Shown here piece after piece: positions 52,463 to 61,513 of a DNA stretch of 64,000 bases; positions within the stretch are counted from its first letter, which is position 1; every line of letters starts with the position of its first letter. The DNA lies in assembly GCF_002858745.1 (NCBI RefSeq), contig NZ_PJRO01000017.1, positions 62,001 to 126,000 on the forward strand, given 5' to 3'. Source of the DNA: Mesorhizobium loti. Lineage in GTDB: Bacteria > Pseudomonadota > Alphaproteobacteria > Rhizobiales > Rhizobiaceae. A program made the position numbers and the translations under genes. A model generated the notes under the pieces. That model did no database searches, had not been told where the DNA came from, and saw nothing but the letters and a program-made list of their open reading frames with translations.

Positions 52463-53284
52463 ATGAGCGAGATGAAGCTTGTGGTGGTGGGTGCCGCAGG
52501 CCGCATGGGCCAGGCCCTGACCCGTGCCATCGCCACCATACCCGGAGCAATCGTTGCCGCCGCCATCGAACGACAAGGCTCCCCCCATGTCGGCAAGGAT
52601 ATCGGCCAGTTGGCTGGCATCGGTCCGATCGGTGTGGCGATCAGCGACGATCCGCTGCCGGCCTTTGCAAAGGCTGACGGCGTGCTCGACTTCACGTCGC
52701 CCGCCGCCACTGTGGAGTTTGCCGGTTATGCGGCCCAGGCCCGCATTGCCCACATCATCGGCACCACCGGCTGTTCGGCCGAGGATGACGCGGCTATAGC
52801 CGCCGCCGCGCGTCACGCGACGATCGTGAAGTCGGGCAATATGAGCCTCGGTGTCAATTTGCTCGCCGTCCTGGTCGAACAGGCGGCAAAGGCGCTCGAT
52901 CCGGAGGATTTCGACATCGAGATCCTCGAAATGCATCATCGCCAAAAGGTCGATGCTCCTTCGGGCACGGCCCTTCTGCTGGGTGAGGCCGCTGCGGCCG
53001 GCCGTGAGATCGCGCTCGCCGAAAACAGCGTGCGCATACGTGACGGCCACACGGGCGCACGCAAGGCAAAGACCATCGGCTTCGCCAGTTTGCGTGGCGG
53101 CTCCGTCGTCGGCGAACATTCGGTGTTCCTTGCCGGTCCCGGCGAGCGCATCACCCTCAGCCACCATGCCGAGGACCGTGCCATCTTCGCCCGTGGCGCC
53201 GTCAAGGCGGCGCTGTGGGCAAATGGGCGCAAGCCAGGCCTCTATTCCATGCGGGACGTGCTTGGCCTTGGCCGGAATGCCTGA
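52463..53284 (+). CDS. dapB: 4-hydroxy-tetrahydrodipicolinate reductase
   Basis: A 273-residue enzyme of lysine and diaminopimelate synthesis. The NAD(P)-binding motif is VVVGAAGRMGQAL, the middle has IGTTGCSAED and KSGNMSLGVNLLAVL, and the catalytic region is EMHHRQKVDAPSGTAL. GGGAGAT precedes the ATG. It begins 3 bases after the exporter gene, so the two are cotranscribed. Confidence 0.96.
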   Translation: MSEMKLVVVGAAGRMGQALTRAIATIPGAIVAAAIERQGSPHVGKDIGQLAGIGPIGVAISDDPLPAFAKADGVLDFTSPAATVEFAGYAAQARIAHIIGTTGCSAEDDAAIAAAARHATIVKSGNMSLGVNLLAVLVEQAAKALDPEDFDIEILEMHHRQKVDAPSGTALLLGEAAAAGREIALAENSVRIRDGHTGARKAKTIGFASLRGGSVVGEHSVFLAGPGERITLSHHAEDRAIFARGAVKAALWANGRKPGLYSMRDVLGLGRNA

Positions 53285-53291
53285 ACCCACT

Positions 53292-53385
53292 AGAGCGCCG
53301 TGCGTCCGTTTGGACGCGCAAAGGACGCTCTCGCACTTGATTTGACGCCCGAACTTGCCCGAAAAGTCTGCACCTTTTCAGGCCC
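53292..53385. repeat. Repeat families C and B upstream of gpmA
   Basis: 53292-53331 is a family C palindrome, AGAGCGCCGTGCGTCC against GGACGCGCAAAGGACGCTCT, in the opposite orientation to 49286-49327. 53355-53385 is a family B core with CCGAAAAGTCTGCACCTTTTC. Confidence 0.7.
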
Positions 53386-53401
53386 CAGCAAAGGAGAAAA
53401 C

Positions 53402-54022
53402 ATGTCGCGAACTCTCGTGCTCGTGCGCCACGGCCAGAGCGAATGGAACCTGAAGAACCTGTTCACCGGCTGGCGCGACGTCGACCTGACCGAACAGGGA
53501 CATGCTGAAGCCAGGGCAGCCGGCGCCAAGCTGAAGGCACGCGGGCTGAAGTTCGACATCGCCTTCACCTCCGTCCTGCAGCGCGCGCAGAAGACCTGCC
53601 AGCACATCCTCGACGCTGTCGGCCAGAGCGACCTGAAGACGGTGCGCGACCAGGCTCTCAACGAGCGCGACTATGGCGAACTGTCGGGCCTCAACAAGGA
53701 TGACGCCCGCCAGAAATGGGGTGAAGACCAGGTGCACGTCTGGCGCCGCTCGTATGACGTGCCGCCACCCGGCGGCGAGAGCCTGAAGGACACCGGTGCT
53801 CGTGTGTGGCCCTACTATCTGCACACGCTGCAGCCGCATGTGCTCTCCGGCGGCACTGTCCTTGTCGCGGCCCATGGCAATTCGCTGCGGGCGCTGATCA
53901 TGGCGCTGGATGGGCTGACAGGCGATGAAATCGTCAAGCTGGAGCTCGGTACCGGCGTGCCCGTGATCTACAAGCTCAACGCCGACTCGACCGTCGCTTC
54001 GAAGGAAGTCCTGGCCGGCTAA
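53402..54022 (+). CDS. gpmA: 2,3-bisphosphoglycerate-dependent phosphoglycerate mutase
   Basis: A 206-residue glycolytic enzyme that interconverts 3- and 2-phosphoglycerate. The phosphohistidine motif is LVLVRHGQSEWNLKNLFTGW, then ALNERDYGELSGLNKDDA and VAAHGNSLRALIMALDG with the second catalytic His. It is the short form usual in alphaproteobacteria (E. coli has about 250). AAGGAG lies before the ATG at 53402. Confidence 0.96.
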   Translation: MSRTLVLVRHGQSEWNLKNLFTGWRDVDLTEQGHAEARAAGAKLKARGLKFDIAFTSVLQRAQKTCQHILDAVGQSDLKTVRDQALNERDYGELSGLNKDDARQKWGEDQVHVWRRSYDVPPPGGESLKDTGARVWPYYLHTLQPHVLSGGTVLVAAHGNSLRALIMALDGLTGDEIVKLELGTGVPVIYKLNADSTVASKEVLAG

Positions 54023-54036
54023 GCCCTGGATCTGCA

Positions 54037-54083
54037 CGTCGCACTTGCCGAAAAATCGCTCCCGATTTCCGGCAAGTGCGACG
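54037..54083. repeat. Long perfect stem-loop after gpmA
   Basis: Arms of 14 bases (CGTCGCACTTGCCG at 54037-54050 and its complement at 54070-54083), with an inner AATCG/CGATT pairing. It starts 14 bases after the gpmA stop and has no T-run. It may stabilise the 3' end or be a single repeat unit. Confidence 0.75.
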
Positions 54084-54194
54084 CGTTGTGACAATTTGCC
54101 GGCGCCAGTAAGCGGCATTTGTGTCGCGCCTTTGCATCGCTTGAAAAAAGCGCGTTGACAGGGTCGGTCTGCCCGCTTACATGAGCGCCCACCA

Positions 54195-54279
54195 GCCCAG
54201 ATGGCGGAATTGGTAGACGCGCACGGTTCAGGTCCGTGTGCCGCGAGGCGTGGAGGTTCGAGTCCTCTTCTGGGCACCA
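54195..54279 (+). tRNA. tRNA-Leu (anticodon CAG)
   Basis: A complete class II cloverleaf of 85 bases including the encoded CCA. Acceptor GCCCAGA/TCTGGGC, D arm GGCGGAATTGGTAGACGC, anticodon stem CACGG/CCGTG with loop TTCAGGT, a long variable arm (TGCCGCGAGGCG), and T arm GGAGGTTCGAGTCCTC. It reads CTG. Confidence 0.96.
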
Positions 54280-54318
54280 AGTTTTCCGCAGCTGCTTCGA
54301 CACGAAGCAGCGAGCACT

Positions 54319-54347
54319 AAAAAAGCCCGGCAATGCCGGGCTTTTTT
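54319..54347 (+). terminator. Rho-independent terminator after tRNA-Leu
   Basis: AAAAAAGCCCGGC pairs with GCCGGGCTTTTTT around AAT, 40 bases after the tRNA. Confidence 0.92.
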
Positions 54348-54748
54348 ATTTTCCAATCTCATCGTGTTCGCTTGCCACGACCAGGTCGTCGGCGCTCCAA
54401 CTGTCTCGACAGATGATTTTATCCAGCGATGGAAGAGCGAAACCCATTTTAGGCCGGTAGAAAATCCACTTTGTAGCGGCCACAGCATGATTGGGTGACA
54501 GCTGAGCTTACACTGACAAATCCCGGAATTGTACTTGGAGATCAGACCCTCGCGCGGTAATGCGATTCTGTCTCCTGGCACTGCGATTCGCAATCTGAAC
54601 TGCGAAATTGTCGGACAATAGTCTGACAAACTGTTTCCCGGTGTTTCAAAACGTGTGCGCTTGCCACGGAATCGCCTGAAACGCGCCAGATTTGCCGCCG
54701 CATTTCGCCCTACGGCCTCCTATCGATTAACGGAGCCGTTCCCTCGGA
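54348..54748. other. Gap of about 400 bases without a supported gene
   Basis: An open frame crosses this region and the tRNA on the minus strand, but its product has no protein-like pattern and it overlaps the tRNA. A CtrA half-site, TTAAC, lies at 54727-54731, just before rlpA. I see nothing else. Confidence 0.4.
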
Positions 54749-55111
54749 ATGACAATCAACAAGAAGAAGGCCGCGTTTGCCGCGGTCACCGTCGCAGTCG
54801 GCCTTGTCGCCGGCGCGTCCACCTCCTCCGCCGCTGCCCAATGCGGCCGCGCTTCCTGGTATGCCCTGCACTCAAAGACGGCATCAGGCGAGCGTATGAA
54901 CCCTTCAGCCCTGACTGCCGCTCATCGCAGTCTGCCTTTCGGCACCCGGCTCAAGGTTACCAACAAAAACAACGGCAAAAGCGTTGTCGTGCGCATCAAC
55001 GATCGTGGTCCTTTCATCAAGGGTCGCGTGCTCGATCTGTCGCGCGGTGCCGCCAACCAGCTGGGCTTCGTCAGCTCCGGCCATGCTGCTGTCTGCATGG
55101 CCAGGGTCTGA
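54749..55111 (+). CDS. rlpA: RlpA-like septal ring lytic transglycosylase
   Basis: A 120-residue short RlpA with a signal peptide (AAFAAVTVAVGLVAGASTSSAAA) and one double-psi beta-barrel. GRASWYALHSKTASGERMNP, AAHRSLPFGTRLKVTN and VVVRINDRGPFIKGRVLDLSRGAA are the family motifs. There is no C-terminal SPOR domain, so septal targeting would need another signal. RlpA cleaves glycan strands lacking stem peptides. A terminator follows. Confidence 0.9.
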   Translation: MTINKKKAAFAAVTVAVGLVAGASTSSAAAQCGRASWYALHSKTASGERMNPSALTAAHRSLPFGTRLKVTNKNNGKSVVVRINDRGPFIKGRVLDLSRGAANQLGFVSSGHAAVCMARV

Positions 55112-55144
55112 TCGCGTCTCCACACCGAGAAGCAACGGGAAGAG

Positions 55145-55170
55145 CGCCGCGCAAGCGGCGTTTTTTCTTT
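55145..55170 (+). terminator. Rho-independent terminator after rlpA
   Basis: CGCCGC pairs with GCGGCG around GCAA, followed by TTTTTTC. It lies 33 bases after the stop. Confidence 0.85.
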
Positions 55171-55406
55171 GATTCGCCGAAGGTCGGTGTGCCACCACTC
55201 GTGCAACCTGCAGTCTTCGCACCTGCACCCATAGCCGGCTGAGCCCCTCGCCCTATCTTTTTCAAGGCTTTGGCCTAAAGTATGGGGATAACTCACCCTG
55301 CGTGATCTATTGCGCCGCAACAATTTCTTGTTAACTTCGTTGCGACAGAGTGAAGCGGCTGGGCCGCTTGTCGCCCTTCGTTCCGAGGGGCAGCGGAGAC
55401 CATTTA

Positions 55407-56684
55407 ATGTTCTACCAGTTCTACGAGATGAACCATGCTGCCCTGCAGCCGGCGCGCGCCTATGCCGAGGCGGTGCGGGTCCTCTACACCAATCCGCTGA
55501 ACCCGTTCTCGCACACGCCCTGGGGGCGATCGGTCGCGGCAACGGCTGAATTGTTCGAGCGCACAACGCGCCGCTACGGCAAGCCGGCCTTCGGCCTCGA
55601 CAAGACCGTCGTCGACTGGAAAACGGTGCCGGTGACCGAGCATGTCGTCTGGTCAAAGCCGTTCTGCAACCTCATCCATTTTCAGCGCCAGGTTCCGGCT
55701 GGTCGCCGCAACGACCCGAAGCTGCTGATCGTGGCGCCGATGTCGGGTCACTATGCGACGCTGTTGCGCGGCACGGTGGAAGCGATGTTGCCTCATGCCG
55801 AGGTGTACGTCACCGACTGGGTCGATGCGCGCATGGTCCCGCTTTCCGCCGGCCGTTTCGACCTCGATGACTACATCGACTATGTGGTCGACATGCTGCA
55901 CGAGCTTGGGCCAGACACCCATGTGATGGCGGTGTGCCAGCCCTCGGTGCCGGTGCTGGCTGCCGTGGCACTGATGGAGGCGCGCGGCGATCGCTTCGCG
56001 CCGGCCACGATGACGCTGATGGGTGGTCCGATCGACACCCGCAGCAATCCCACCGCGGTCAACCTTTTGGCCGAGGAAAAGGGCATCGACTGGTTCCGTG
56101 ACAACGTCGTCATGCAGGCGCCATGGCCGGTGCCGGGTTTCGGCCGTGACGTCTATCCGGGCTTCCTGCAGCTTTCCGGCTTCATGAGCATGAACCTTGA
56201 CCGGCACATCATCGCCCACAAGGACTTCTTCATGCACCTCGTGAAGAACGACGGCGACAGCGCCGAGAAGCACCGCGAGTTCTACGACGAGTATCTGGCG
56301 GTGATGGACCTGACCGCCGAGTTCTACCTGCAAACAGTTGAAACGGTGTTTGTGCGCCATGCCCTGCCGAAGGGCGAGATGAAGCATCGTGGCACGAAGA
56401 TCGATCCAGGGGCGATCCACAATGTTGCCCTGTTCACGGTCGAGGGCGAGAACGACGATATTTCCGGTCTCGGCCAGACAAAGGCCGCGCATCGCCTGTG
56501 TGTCAACATCCCAGCCGACATGAAGGCGCATTACGTGCAGCCCGCTGTCGGCCACTACGGCGTCTTCAATGGCTCGCGCTTCCGCTCCGAGATCGTACCG
56601 CGCATTGTCGACTTCATCACCAGCTACGGCCGCGCCGAGGAAGTCGTTGTGAAGCGGAAGGCCACCAAGCCGGCTCAGGCTTGA
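55407..56684 (+). CDS. phaZ: Intracellular polyhydroxyalkanoate depolymerase
   Basis: A 425-residue alpha/beta hydrolase that mobilises stored polyhydroxybutyrate. MFYQFYEMNHAALQPARAYA is the typical N-terminus. The nucleophile is a Cys in VMAVCQPSVPVLAAVALM, where the usual lipase box has Ser, as in other intracellular PhaZ enzymes. The C-terminal His is in QPAVGHYGVFNGSRF. The ATG at 55407 has GGAG 8 bases upstream. It is a single gene; a CtrA half-site (TTAAC at 55331) lies in its upstream region. Confidence 0.92.
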   Translation: MFYQFYEMNHAALQPARAYAEAVRVLYTNPLNPFSHTPWGRSVAATAELFERTTRRYGKPAFGLDKTVVDWKTVPVTEHVVWSKPFCNLIHFQRQVPAGRRNDPKLLIVAPMSGHYATLLRGTVEAMLPHAEVYVTDWVDARMVPLSAGRFDLDDYIDYVVDMLHELGPDTHVMAVCQPSVPVLAAVALMEARGDRFAPATMTLMGGPIDTRSNPTAVNLLAEEKGIDWFRDNVVMQAPWPVPGFGRDVYPGFLQLSGFMSMNLDRHIIAHKDFFMHLVKNDGDSAEKHREFYDEYLAVMDLTAEFYLQTVETVFVRHALPKGEMKHRGTKIDPGAIHNVALFTVEGENDDISGLGQTKAAHRLCVNIPADMKAHYVQPAVGHYGVFNGSRFRSEIVPRIVDFITSYGRAEEVVVKRKATKPAQA

Positions 56685-56898
56685 TCACATATTTGTGAAG
56701 GCGGCGGCCATTCGCCGCCGCTGGCGCACGGACGGTTCGAAGAATCCGGCCGCGACGTCTCTATTTTTCCGGCCAGATCAGATTTTGAGTGGAATCGGCA
56801 TCGCCGGGTGTTGCGCAATCAGCGCAATGACGGTGACGTGATTAACCCTTTTGGTGATTCCGCCATAGGGATCAATTGACACGCCATGTAAATCCTCA

Positions 56899-56913
56899 TT
56901 AACGTTTCGTTAA
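56899..56913. promoter_or_regulatory. CtrA-type binding site
   Basis: TTAACGTTTCGTTAA is a perfect TTAA-N7-TTAA, the consensus for the cell-cycle regulator CtrA in alphaproteobacteria. It lies 23 bases before the ATG at 56936. It is also part of a 17-base palindrome (56898-56914). Confidence 0.65.
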
Positions 56914-56935
56914 TAACAGGGGCGAGCGGGGGACG

Positions 56936-57559
56936 ATGAATTCCTCACCAGCGACGCAAGGTTTGCGTGTCTTTGCTGCGGCGGCGATTGGGCTGGCGGC
57001 AGCGATCTGGGCGATGCCTTCCGCGTCGGCAGCCGGCGCCATGGCAACGGGCGGCGCGACCACCCAGCCGATTGGCCACTACGAATTCTGCAAGACCCGT
57101 CCGGCCGAATGTTCAGTTCGCTCCAAGGATCTTGCGCCAGCCAGATTGACCTCGGCGCTGTGGAGCAAGCTCGCCAGGGTCACCGCCGCGGTGAATGCCG
57201 CGGTCAAGCCTTTGAGCGACCAGGAAATCTACGGCAAGGACGAGGTCTGGGCCTATCCCGACAAGGGTGTCGGCGACTGCGAGGACTATGTGCTCGAAAA
57301 GCGCCGCCGGCTGGCCAGGCAGGGCGTTTCGCTGGCAAACCTGCTGGTGACGGTGGTTCGCAAGCCGGATGGTGAAGGCCATGCGGTGCTCACCGTGCGT
57401 ACCGACAAGGGTGATTTCGTGCTCGACAACCTGACCGACAAGGTCAAGCCCTGGGATCAGAGCGGTTATCGTTTCCTGAAGCGACAGGCCATCGACAACA
57501 CAGGCCGCTGGGTTTCCATCCGGGAAGGCCAACAGGTTCTGGTTGGCGCGGTTCAGTAG
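56936..57559 (+). CDS. Bacterial transglutaminase-like cysteine peptidase (BTLCP)
   Basis: A 207-residue exported protein. The signal peptide is about residues 10-33 (RVFAAAAIGLAAAIWAMPSA). The catalytic triad is Cys115 in GVGDCEDYVLEKRR, His149 in GEGHAVLTVRT and Asp164 in FVLDNLTDKV. Members act in the periplasm, some on adhesin retention (LapG type), but this short rhizobial type is uncharacterised. The CtrA box upstream suggests cell-cycle control. GCGGGGGA precedes the ATG. Confidence 0.88.
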   Translation: MNSSPATQGLRVFAAAAIGLAAAIWAMPSASAAGAMATGGATTQPIGHYEFCKTRPAECSVRSKDLAPARLTSALWSKLARVTAAVNAAVKPLSDQEIYGKDEVWAYPDKGVGDCEDYVLEKRRRLARQGVSLANLLVTVVRKPDGEGHAVLTVRTDKGDFVLDNLTDKVKPWDQSGYRFLKRQAIDNTGRWVSIREGQQVLVGAVQ

Positions 57560-57583
57560 GCCTCCACGCCCTGCACAGCTTGT

Positions 57584-59116
57584 TCAAGCCGCTTGCGACA
57601 AGCGCCCCGATGCCATGCGGTATGAAATCGCCTCGGCGAGATGGATGCGCCCGACCGTTTCGCAATCATCGAGATCCGCCAAAGTGCGCGCCACTTTCAG
57701 CACGCGGTGATAGGCGCGCGCGGAAAAGCCGAGTTTTTCGCTGGCTTCCCTAAGCAGGGAGGTCCCTGCGGCATCCGGTGCTGCAATCGCTTCGATAATG
57801 GCCGGCGAACAATGGGCATTGAGCGTAACACCAGATATGCCTTGAGCCTCGAAACGTTTGCGCTGGATGTTTCGTGCCCGCGCCACACGCTCGGCAACAC
57901 TTGCGCTCGGCTCCGCCCGATCCGGCCGGATCAGGTCGCTGGCGGAGACGGCCGGTACATCTACCCTGAGATCGATGCGGTCGAGCAGCGGGCCTGAAAT
58001 GCGGGCCTGATAATCGACGCGACAGCGTTCCCCCCGCAGGCAGCGATAGCCCGGTTCGCCCGCCATGCCACACCGGCATGGGTTCATGGCCGCGATCAAC
58101 TGGATGCGCGCCGGATAGGTGACGCGGTGATTGGCGCGCGCAATCATGCAGTCGCCGGTTTCCAACGGCTGGCGCAATGCATCGAGCGTTTGCGGCGGGA
58201 ATTCCGGAAATTCATCGAGGAAGAGAACACCGTGATGAGCGAGCGAAACTTCTCCGGGACGCGCCCGCTGGCCGCCACCAACCATCGCGGCCATCGAAGC
58301 CGAGTGATGGGGGGCACGAAATGGTCGCCTGTCGGTCAGCTTGCCTCCGGAAAGTTCGCCGGCGACAGAGGCGATCATCGAGACTTCCAGCAACTCCTTC
58401 GGCATCAGCGGCGGCAGAATCGAAGGCAGGCGCTGTGCCAGCATCGATTTGCCTGAACCCGGGGGGCCGACCATCAAGAGGTTGTGCCCGCCGGCCGCTG
58501 CCACCTCCAGTGCACGCTTGGCACTCTCCTGGCCTTTGATCTCGGCGAGGTCCGGCAGGTTGCGCGCGCTCAGGTGCACGCCGGGTTCCGGACGTGACAA
58601 CACCTGCGTGCCACGGAAATGGTTGGCCATGGCAATCAGGCTGCGCGGCGCGACAATATCGATGTCTGGACCGGCCCAGGCGGCTTCGGGCCCGCAAGCG
58701 TGCGGACAGATCAGCCCGCGCCCGTCGGCATTGGCGCCAACCGCAGCCGGCAGGGCACCCGCGACCGCCGCGATCGTGCCGTCCAGCGAAAGCTCGCCCA
58801 GCACCACATAGGAAGCCAGCATATCGCCGGGAATGGCACCGAGCGCGGCCATCAGGCCGAGTGCGATCGGCAGGTCATAGTGACTGCCTTCCTTCGGCAG
58901 ATCTGCAGGTGCCAGGTTGACGGTCACCTTGCGTGCCGGCATCGACAGGCCGGAGGCATGAAGAGCCGCCTGGACACGCTCGCGGCTCTCGGCCACTGCC
59001 TTGTCGGGCAGGCCGACGATCGACATGCCGACCTTGCCCGGCGCAATCATCACCTGGACGTCGACCGGCACGGCCTCGATGCCCTGGAACGCCACCGTGC
59101 GAACGCGCGAAACCAT
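57584..59116 (-). CDS. YifB/ComM family Mg-chelatase-like AAA ATPase
   Basis: A 510-residue protein. The N-terminal Lon-like domain (MVSRVRTVAFQGIEAVPVDV, VGLPDKAVAESRERVQAAL) precedes an AAA module with MVGPPGSGKSMLAQRLPSILPPL and VLFLDEFPEF. A Cys motif (NPCRCGMAGEPGYRC) and the C-terminal Mg-chelatase helix bundle (KLGFSARAYHRVLKVARTLADL) follow. ComM acts as a branch-migration helicase in natural transformation in other bacteria. The start is the ATG at 59116. Confidence 0.92.
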   Translation of the reverse strand: MVSRVRTVAFQGIEAVPVDVQVMIAPGKVGMSIVGLPDKAVAESRERVQAALHASGLSMPARKVTVNLAPADLPKEGSHYDLPIALGLMAALGAIPGDMLASYVVLGELSLDGTIAAVAGALPAAVGANADGRGLICPHACGPEAAWAGPDIDIVAPRSLIAMANHFRGTQVLSRPEPGVHLSARNLPDLAEIKGQESAKRALEVAAAGGHNLLMVGPPGSGKSMLAQRLPSILPPLMPKELLEVSMIASVAGELSGGKLTDRRPFRAPHHSASMAAMVGGGQRARPGEVSLAHHGVLFLDEFPEFPPQTLDALRQPLETGDCMIARANHRVTYPARIQLIAAMNPCRCGMAGEPGYRCLRGERCRVDYQARISGPLLDRIDLRVDVPAVSASDLIRPDRAEPSASVAERVARARNIQRKRFEAQGISGVTLNAHCSPAIIEAIAAPDAAGTSLLREASEKLGFSARAYHRVLKVARTLADLDDCETVGRIHLAEAISYRMASGRLSQAA

Positions 59117-59301
59117 CTGAGCCCCCAGGGCAGACACCCTGCCCGCGTGGCCGGACCGGCCATGAGGTCAAGAAAAGCATGGTTTTCAGGTCAGATCAAG
59201 AACAATACAGGAACAAACGACTGTTGGATGCGATACCACTTGCTTCTTCGCTGTCGCAGACAGCCAACAAGAATTGGAGCACAATCGCGGTTTCTCAGCA
59301 G

Positions 59302-60351
59302 CTATAAAGTGTTGAAAGTAATACGAACGCCAAGCAATTGCTTGCCGTTTGACGACCAGGTCGCATCTGCGTTCATACCGTACGGGATCGAATGAAACAG
59401 CCGCCGCACGAAACCCCGTGTCGGAAACTTTGGACCGTTTTTGCGGATCGAATAGGAGCCGGAAACTCGCAGGGTCCCGTCACGATCGGCATAGGGACGC
59501 GCGCTGCTGAAGCCGTCCGGAACCCGAAAGCCCTGGGCTTCGAACCAGTCCGTGGCGGAAGACATGTCTTCGTAGGATCCGAGCAGCCGGAACATACAGA
59601 CCTCCGCCTCGGCCTCGTTGTCTATCCGATCCCAGTCCATCCTTTTCAGGTTTTCGGGCGAAAGCTCCTCCATCGCGTTCTCCAGACAAGAATGCGGGTC
59701 AGGGAAATCCATCAATGCGACCTTGTGGGCTCCGGTAAGGCCCCGCCTTCCCATCACATGGAATGGAGGAGAGCCAAGGCCCGGTTCCGAGATGGAACTC
59801 ACCCAAAGCAGCTTGCCGCAGTAGTGGAGATAGCCCGCAAGTTGATAGGCAAGATACGCCAGCACCGCATAAGAGGCATAGGTCATAAAACCGCGCCCGG
59901 ATCCTCTCTCGCGCGCACGCCAGGCGTGAATCCAATCCCCTGCCGTTCGTCCCGCCAGGAGCCAATAGATGTACCCGACGATAGCGGCAGAAAGGAGCGC
60001 AGCAACCAGCTCGCTGGAGAGAAAGCGAGCGCCAACCGCCAACAAGGCAGCACCAGCCCAAACTCCCAAATATATCCAGCGGTTTTTGACGGAGAGGAGT
60101 TCCAGGACAGCAAAAATCAACAGAAGAGGGACTGACCCCAGGAAAAGATATCCGGGCGCACGAAAAACGACACCCCACAAGAAGGCCCCGAAAAGGGGAG
60201 TACTCTTGCGATAGCGGGCTACGTCCTGAATGTAATCCGGTGGAAAGAGATAGTGTGGAACAACATTCAAAAATTCGAAAACAGCCGAAAAGACGATGAT
60301 GCAAAGCGCCGTGACCAATGCAATTCGTATCAGCCGCGCAAGAATTGTCAT
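59302..60351 (-). CDS. Hypothetical membrane protein with soluble C-terminal domain
   Basis: A 349-residue protein from the ATG at 60351 (GGGGGC 3-8 bases upstream). It has about five hydrophobic segments in the first 190 residues (LIRIALVTALCIIVFSAVF, GSVPLLLIFAVLELL and others), then a soluble domain of about 150 residues (SGSYSIRKNGPKFPTRGFV near the end). No family is recognised. Its base composition is slightly less GC-rich than its neighbours. Confidence 0.6.
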   Translation of the reverse strand: MTILARLIRIALVTALCIIVFSAVFEFLNVVPHYLFPPDYIQDVARYRKSTPLFGAFLWGVVFRAPGYLFLGSVPLLLIFAVLELLSVKNRWIYLGVWAGAALLAVGARFLSSELVAALLSAAIVGYIYWLLAGRTAGDWIHAWRARERGSGRGFMTYASYAVLAYLAYQLAGYLHYCGKLLWVSSISEPGLGSPPFHVMGRRGLTGAHKVALMDFPDPHSCLENAMEELSPENLKRMDWDRIDNEAEAEVCMFRLLGSYEDMSSATDWFEAQGFRVPDGFSSARPYADRDGTLRVSGSYSIRKNGPKFPTRGFVRRLFHSIPYGMNADATWSSNGKQLLGVRITFNTL

Positions 60352-60490
60352 GAAGCCCCCTATAGACCGCAAACTATAGGTGTGGTGCAAACGTATGAGC
60401 AATCTGTAAAGCTCATTGAAACGAGCACCCGCTTTGGTGGGCGAGTTGTCGCGAGGCTAACGCAATCCAGTAAAAGCGCGTGGCGAAAGC

Positions 60491-61432
60491 TCAGTCGCGC
60501 TTGGCTTCCACCGCATCCCAGAACAGGGCTGCGATGTCGGCGCCGCCAAAACGCTTCACTTCGCGGATGCCGGTCGGCGAGGTCACGTTGATCTCGGTCA
60601 TGTAGTCTCCGATGACGTCGATGCCGACGAGGATGAAGCCGCGCTCCTTCAGCGACGGACCGATGCGGGCGCAGATCTCACGCTCGCGCGCGGTCAGGTC
60701 CGTTTTCTCGGCACGCCCGCCGACATGCATGTTGGAGCGCGACTCGAATTCGGCCGGCACGCGGTTGATGGCGCCGACCGGCTCGCCGTCGATCAGGATG
60801 ATCCGCTTGTCGCCCTTGCGCACGTCTTTCAGATAGCGCTGGACGATATAGGGCTCACGGAACAGCTGGCCGAACATTTCCAGCAGCGAGGCGAGATTGC
60901 GGTCGGCCTCCTGCAAGTGGAAGATGCCGGCGCCGCCATTGCCGTAGAGCGGCTTGACGATGATATCGCCGAACTCCTTGCGGAAAGCTGCCACTTCCTG
61001 CGGATCCTTGGTGATCAGCGTTTCCGGCATCAGATCGGCGAATTCGGTGACGAAGATCTTCTCGGGGCTGTTGCGTACCCAGGCAGGGTCATTCACCACC
61101 AGGGTCTTCGGGTGGATGCGCTCCAGCATATGTGTGGTGGTGATGTAGTTCATGTCGAAAGGCGGGTCCTGGCGCAGCAGGATGACATCCATTTCCGACA
61201 GATCGGTGCGCACGGCCTCGCCGAGCGTGAAATGATCGCCCTTGACGTCGCGCATCTGCATTTCTTCGATGCGAGCGAAGACCTTGCCGTCGCGCAATGA
61301 AAGTCGGTCAGGCGTGTAGTGATACAATTTGTGGCCGCGTCGCTGTGCCTCGAGCGAGAGTGCAAAGGACGTGTCGCCGGCAATGTTGACGGTCGAGACA
61401 TGGTCCATCTGGACGGCGACTTTGAGCGGCAT
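60491..61432 (-). CDS. gshB: Glutathione synthase
   Basis: A 313-residue ATP-grasp enzyme that joins gamma-glutamylcysteine to glycine. LKVAVQMDHVSTVNIAGDTSF starts the family, MNYITTTHMLERIHP and VNDPAWVRNSPEKIFV are conserved, ATP contacts are in DIIVKPLYGNGGAGIF, and RIILIDGEPVGAINRVP lies in the grasp. The N-terminus fits the ATG at 61432. The membrane protein at 59302 lies downstream. Confidence 0.96.
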   Translation of the reverse strand: MPLKVAVQMDHVSTVNIAGDTSFALSLEAQRRGHKLYHYTPDRLSLRDGKVFARIEEMQMRDVKGDHFTLGEAVRTDLSEMDVILLRQDPPFDMNYITTTHMLERIHPKTLVVNDPAWVRNSPEKIFVTEFADLMPETLITKDPQEVAAFRKEFGDIIVKPLYGNGGAGIFHLQEADRNLASLLEMFGQLFREPYIVQRYLKDVRKGDKRIILIDGEPVGAINRVPAEFESRSNMHVGGRAEKTDLTAREREICARIGPSLKERGFILVGIDVIGDYMTEINVTSPTGIREVKRFGGADIAALFWDAVEAKRD

Positions 61433-61513
61433 GAGGGCTCTCCGGAGGAAGGTCTGTCGCCAGCATGTACAGGCTCACCGCCTTCATGCCAATCACGCTG
61501 CATGAGGCCAGCC

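Noticed and set aside
54228..54629. A 133-codon minus-strand frame over tRNA-Leu
   Set aside because: It includes the tRNA and its terminator. Such frames are often misannotated next to tRNAs.
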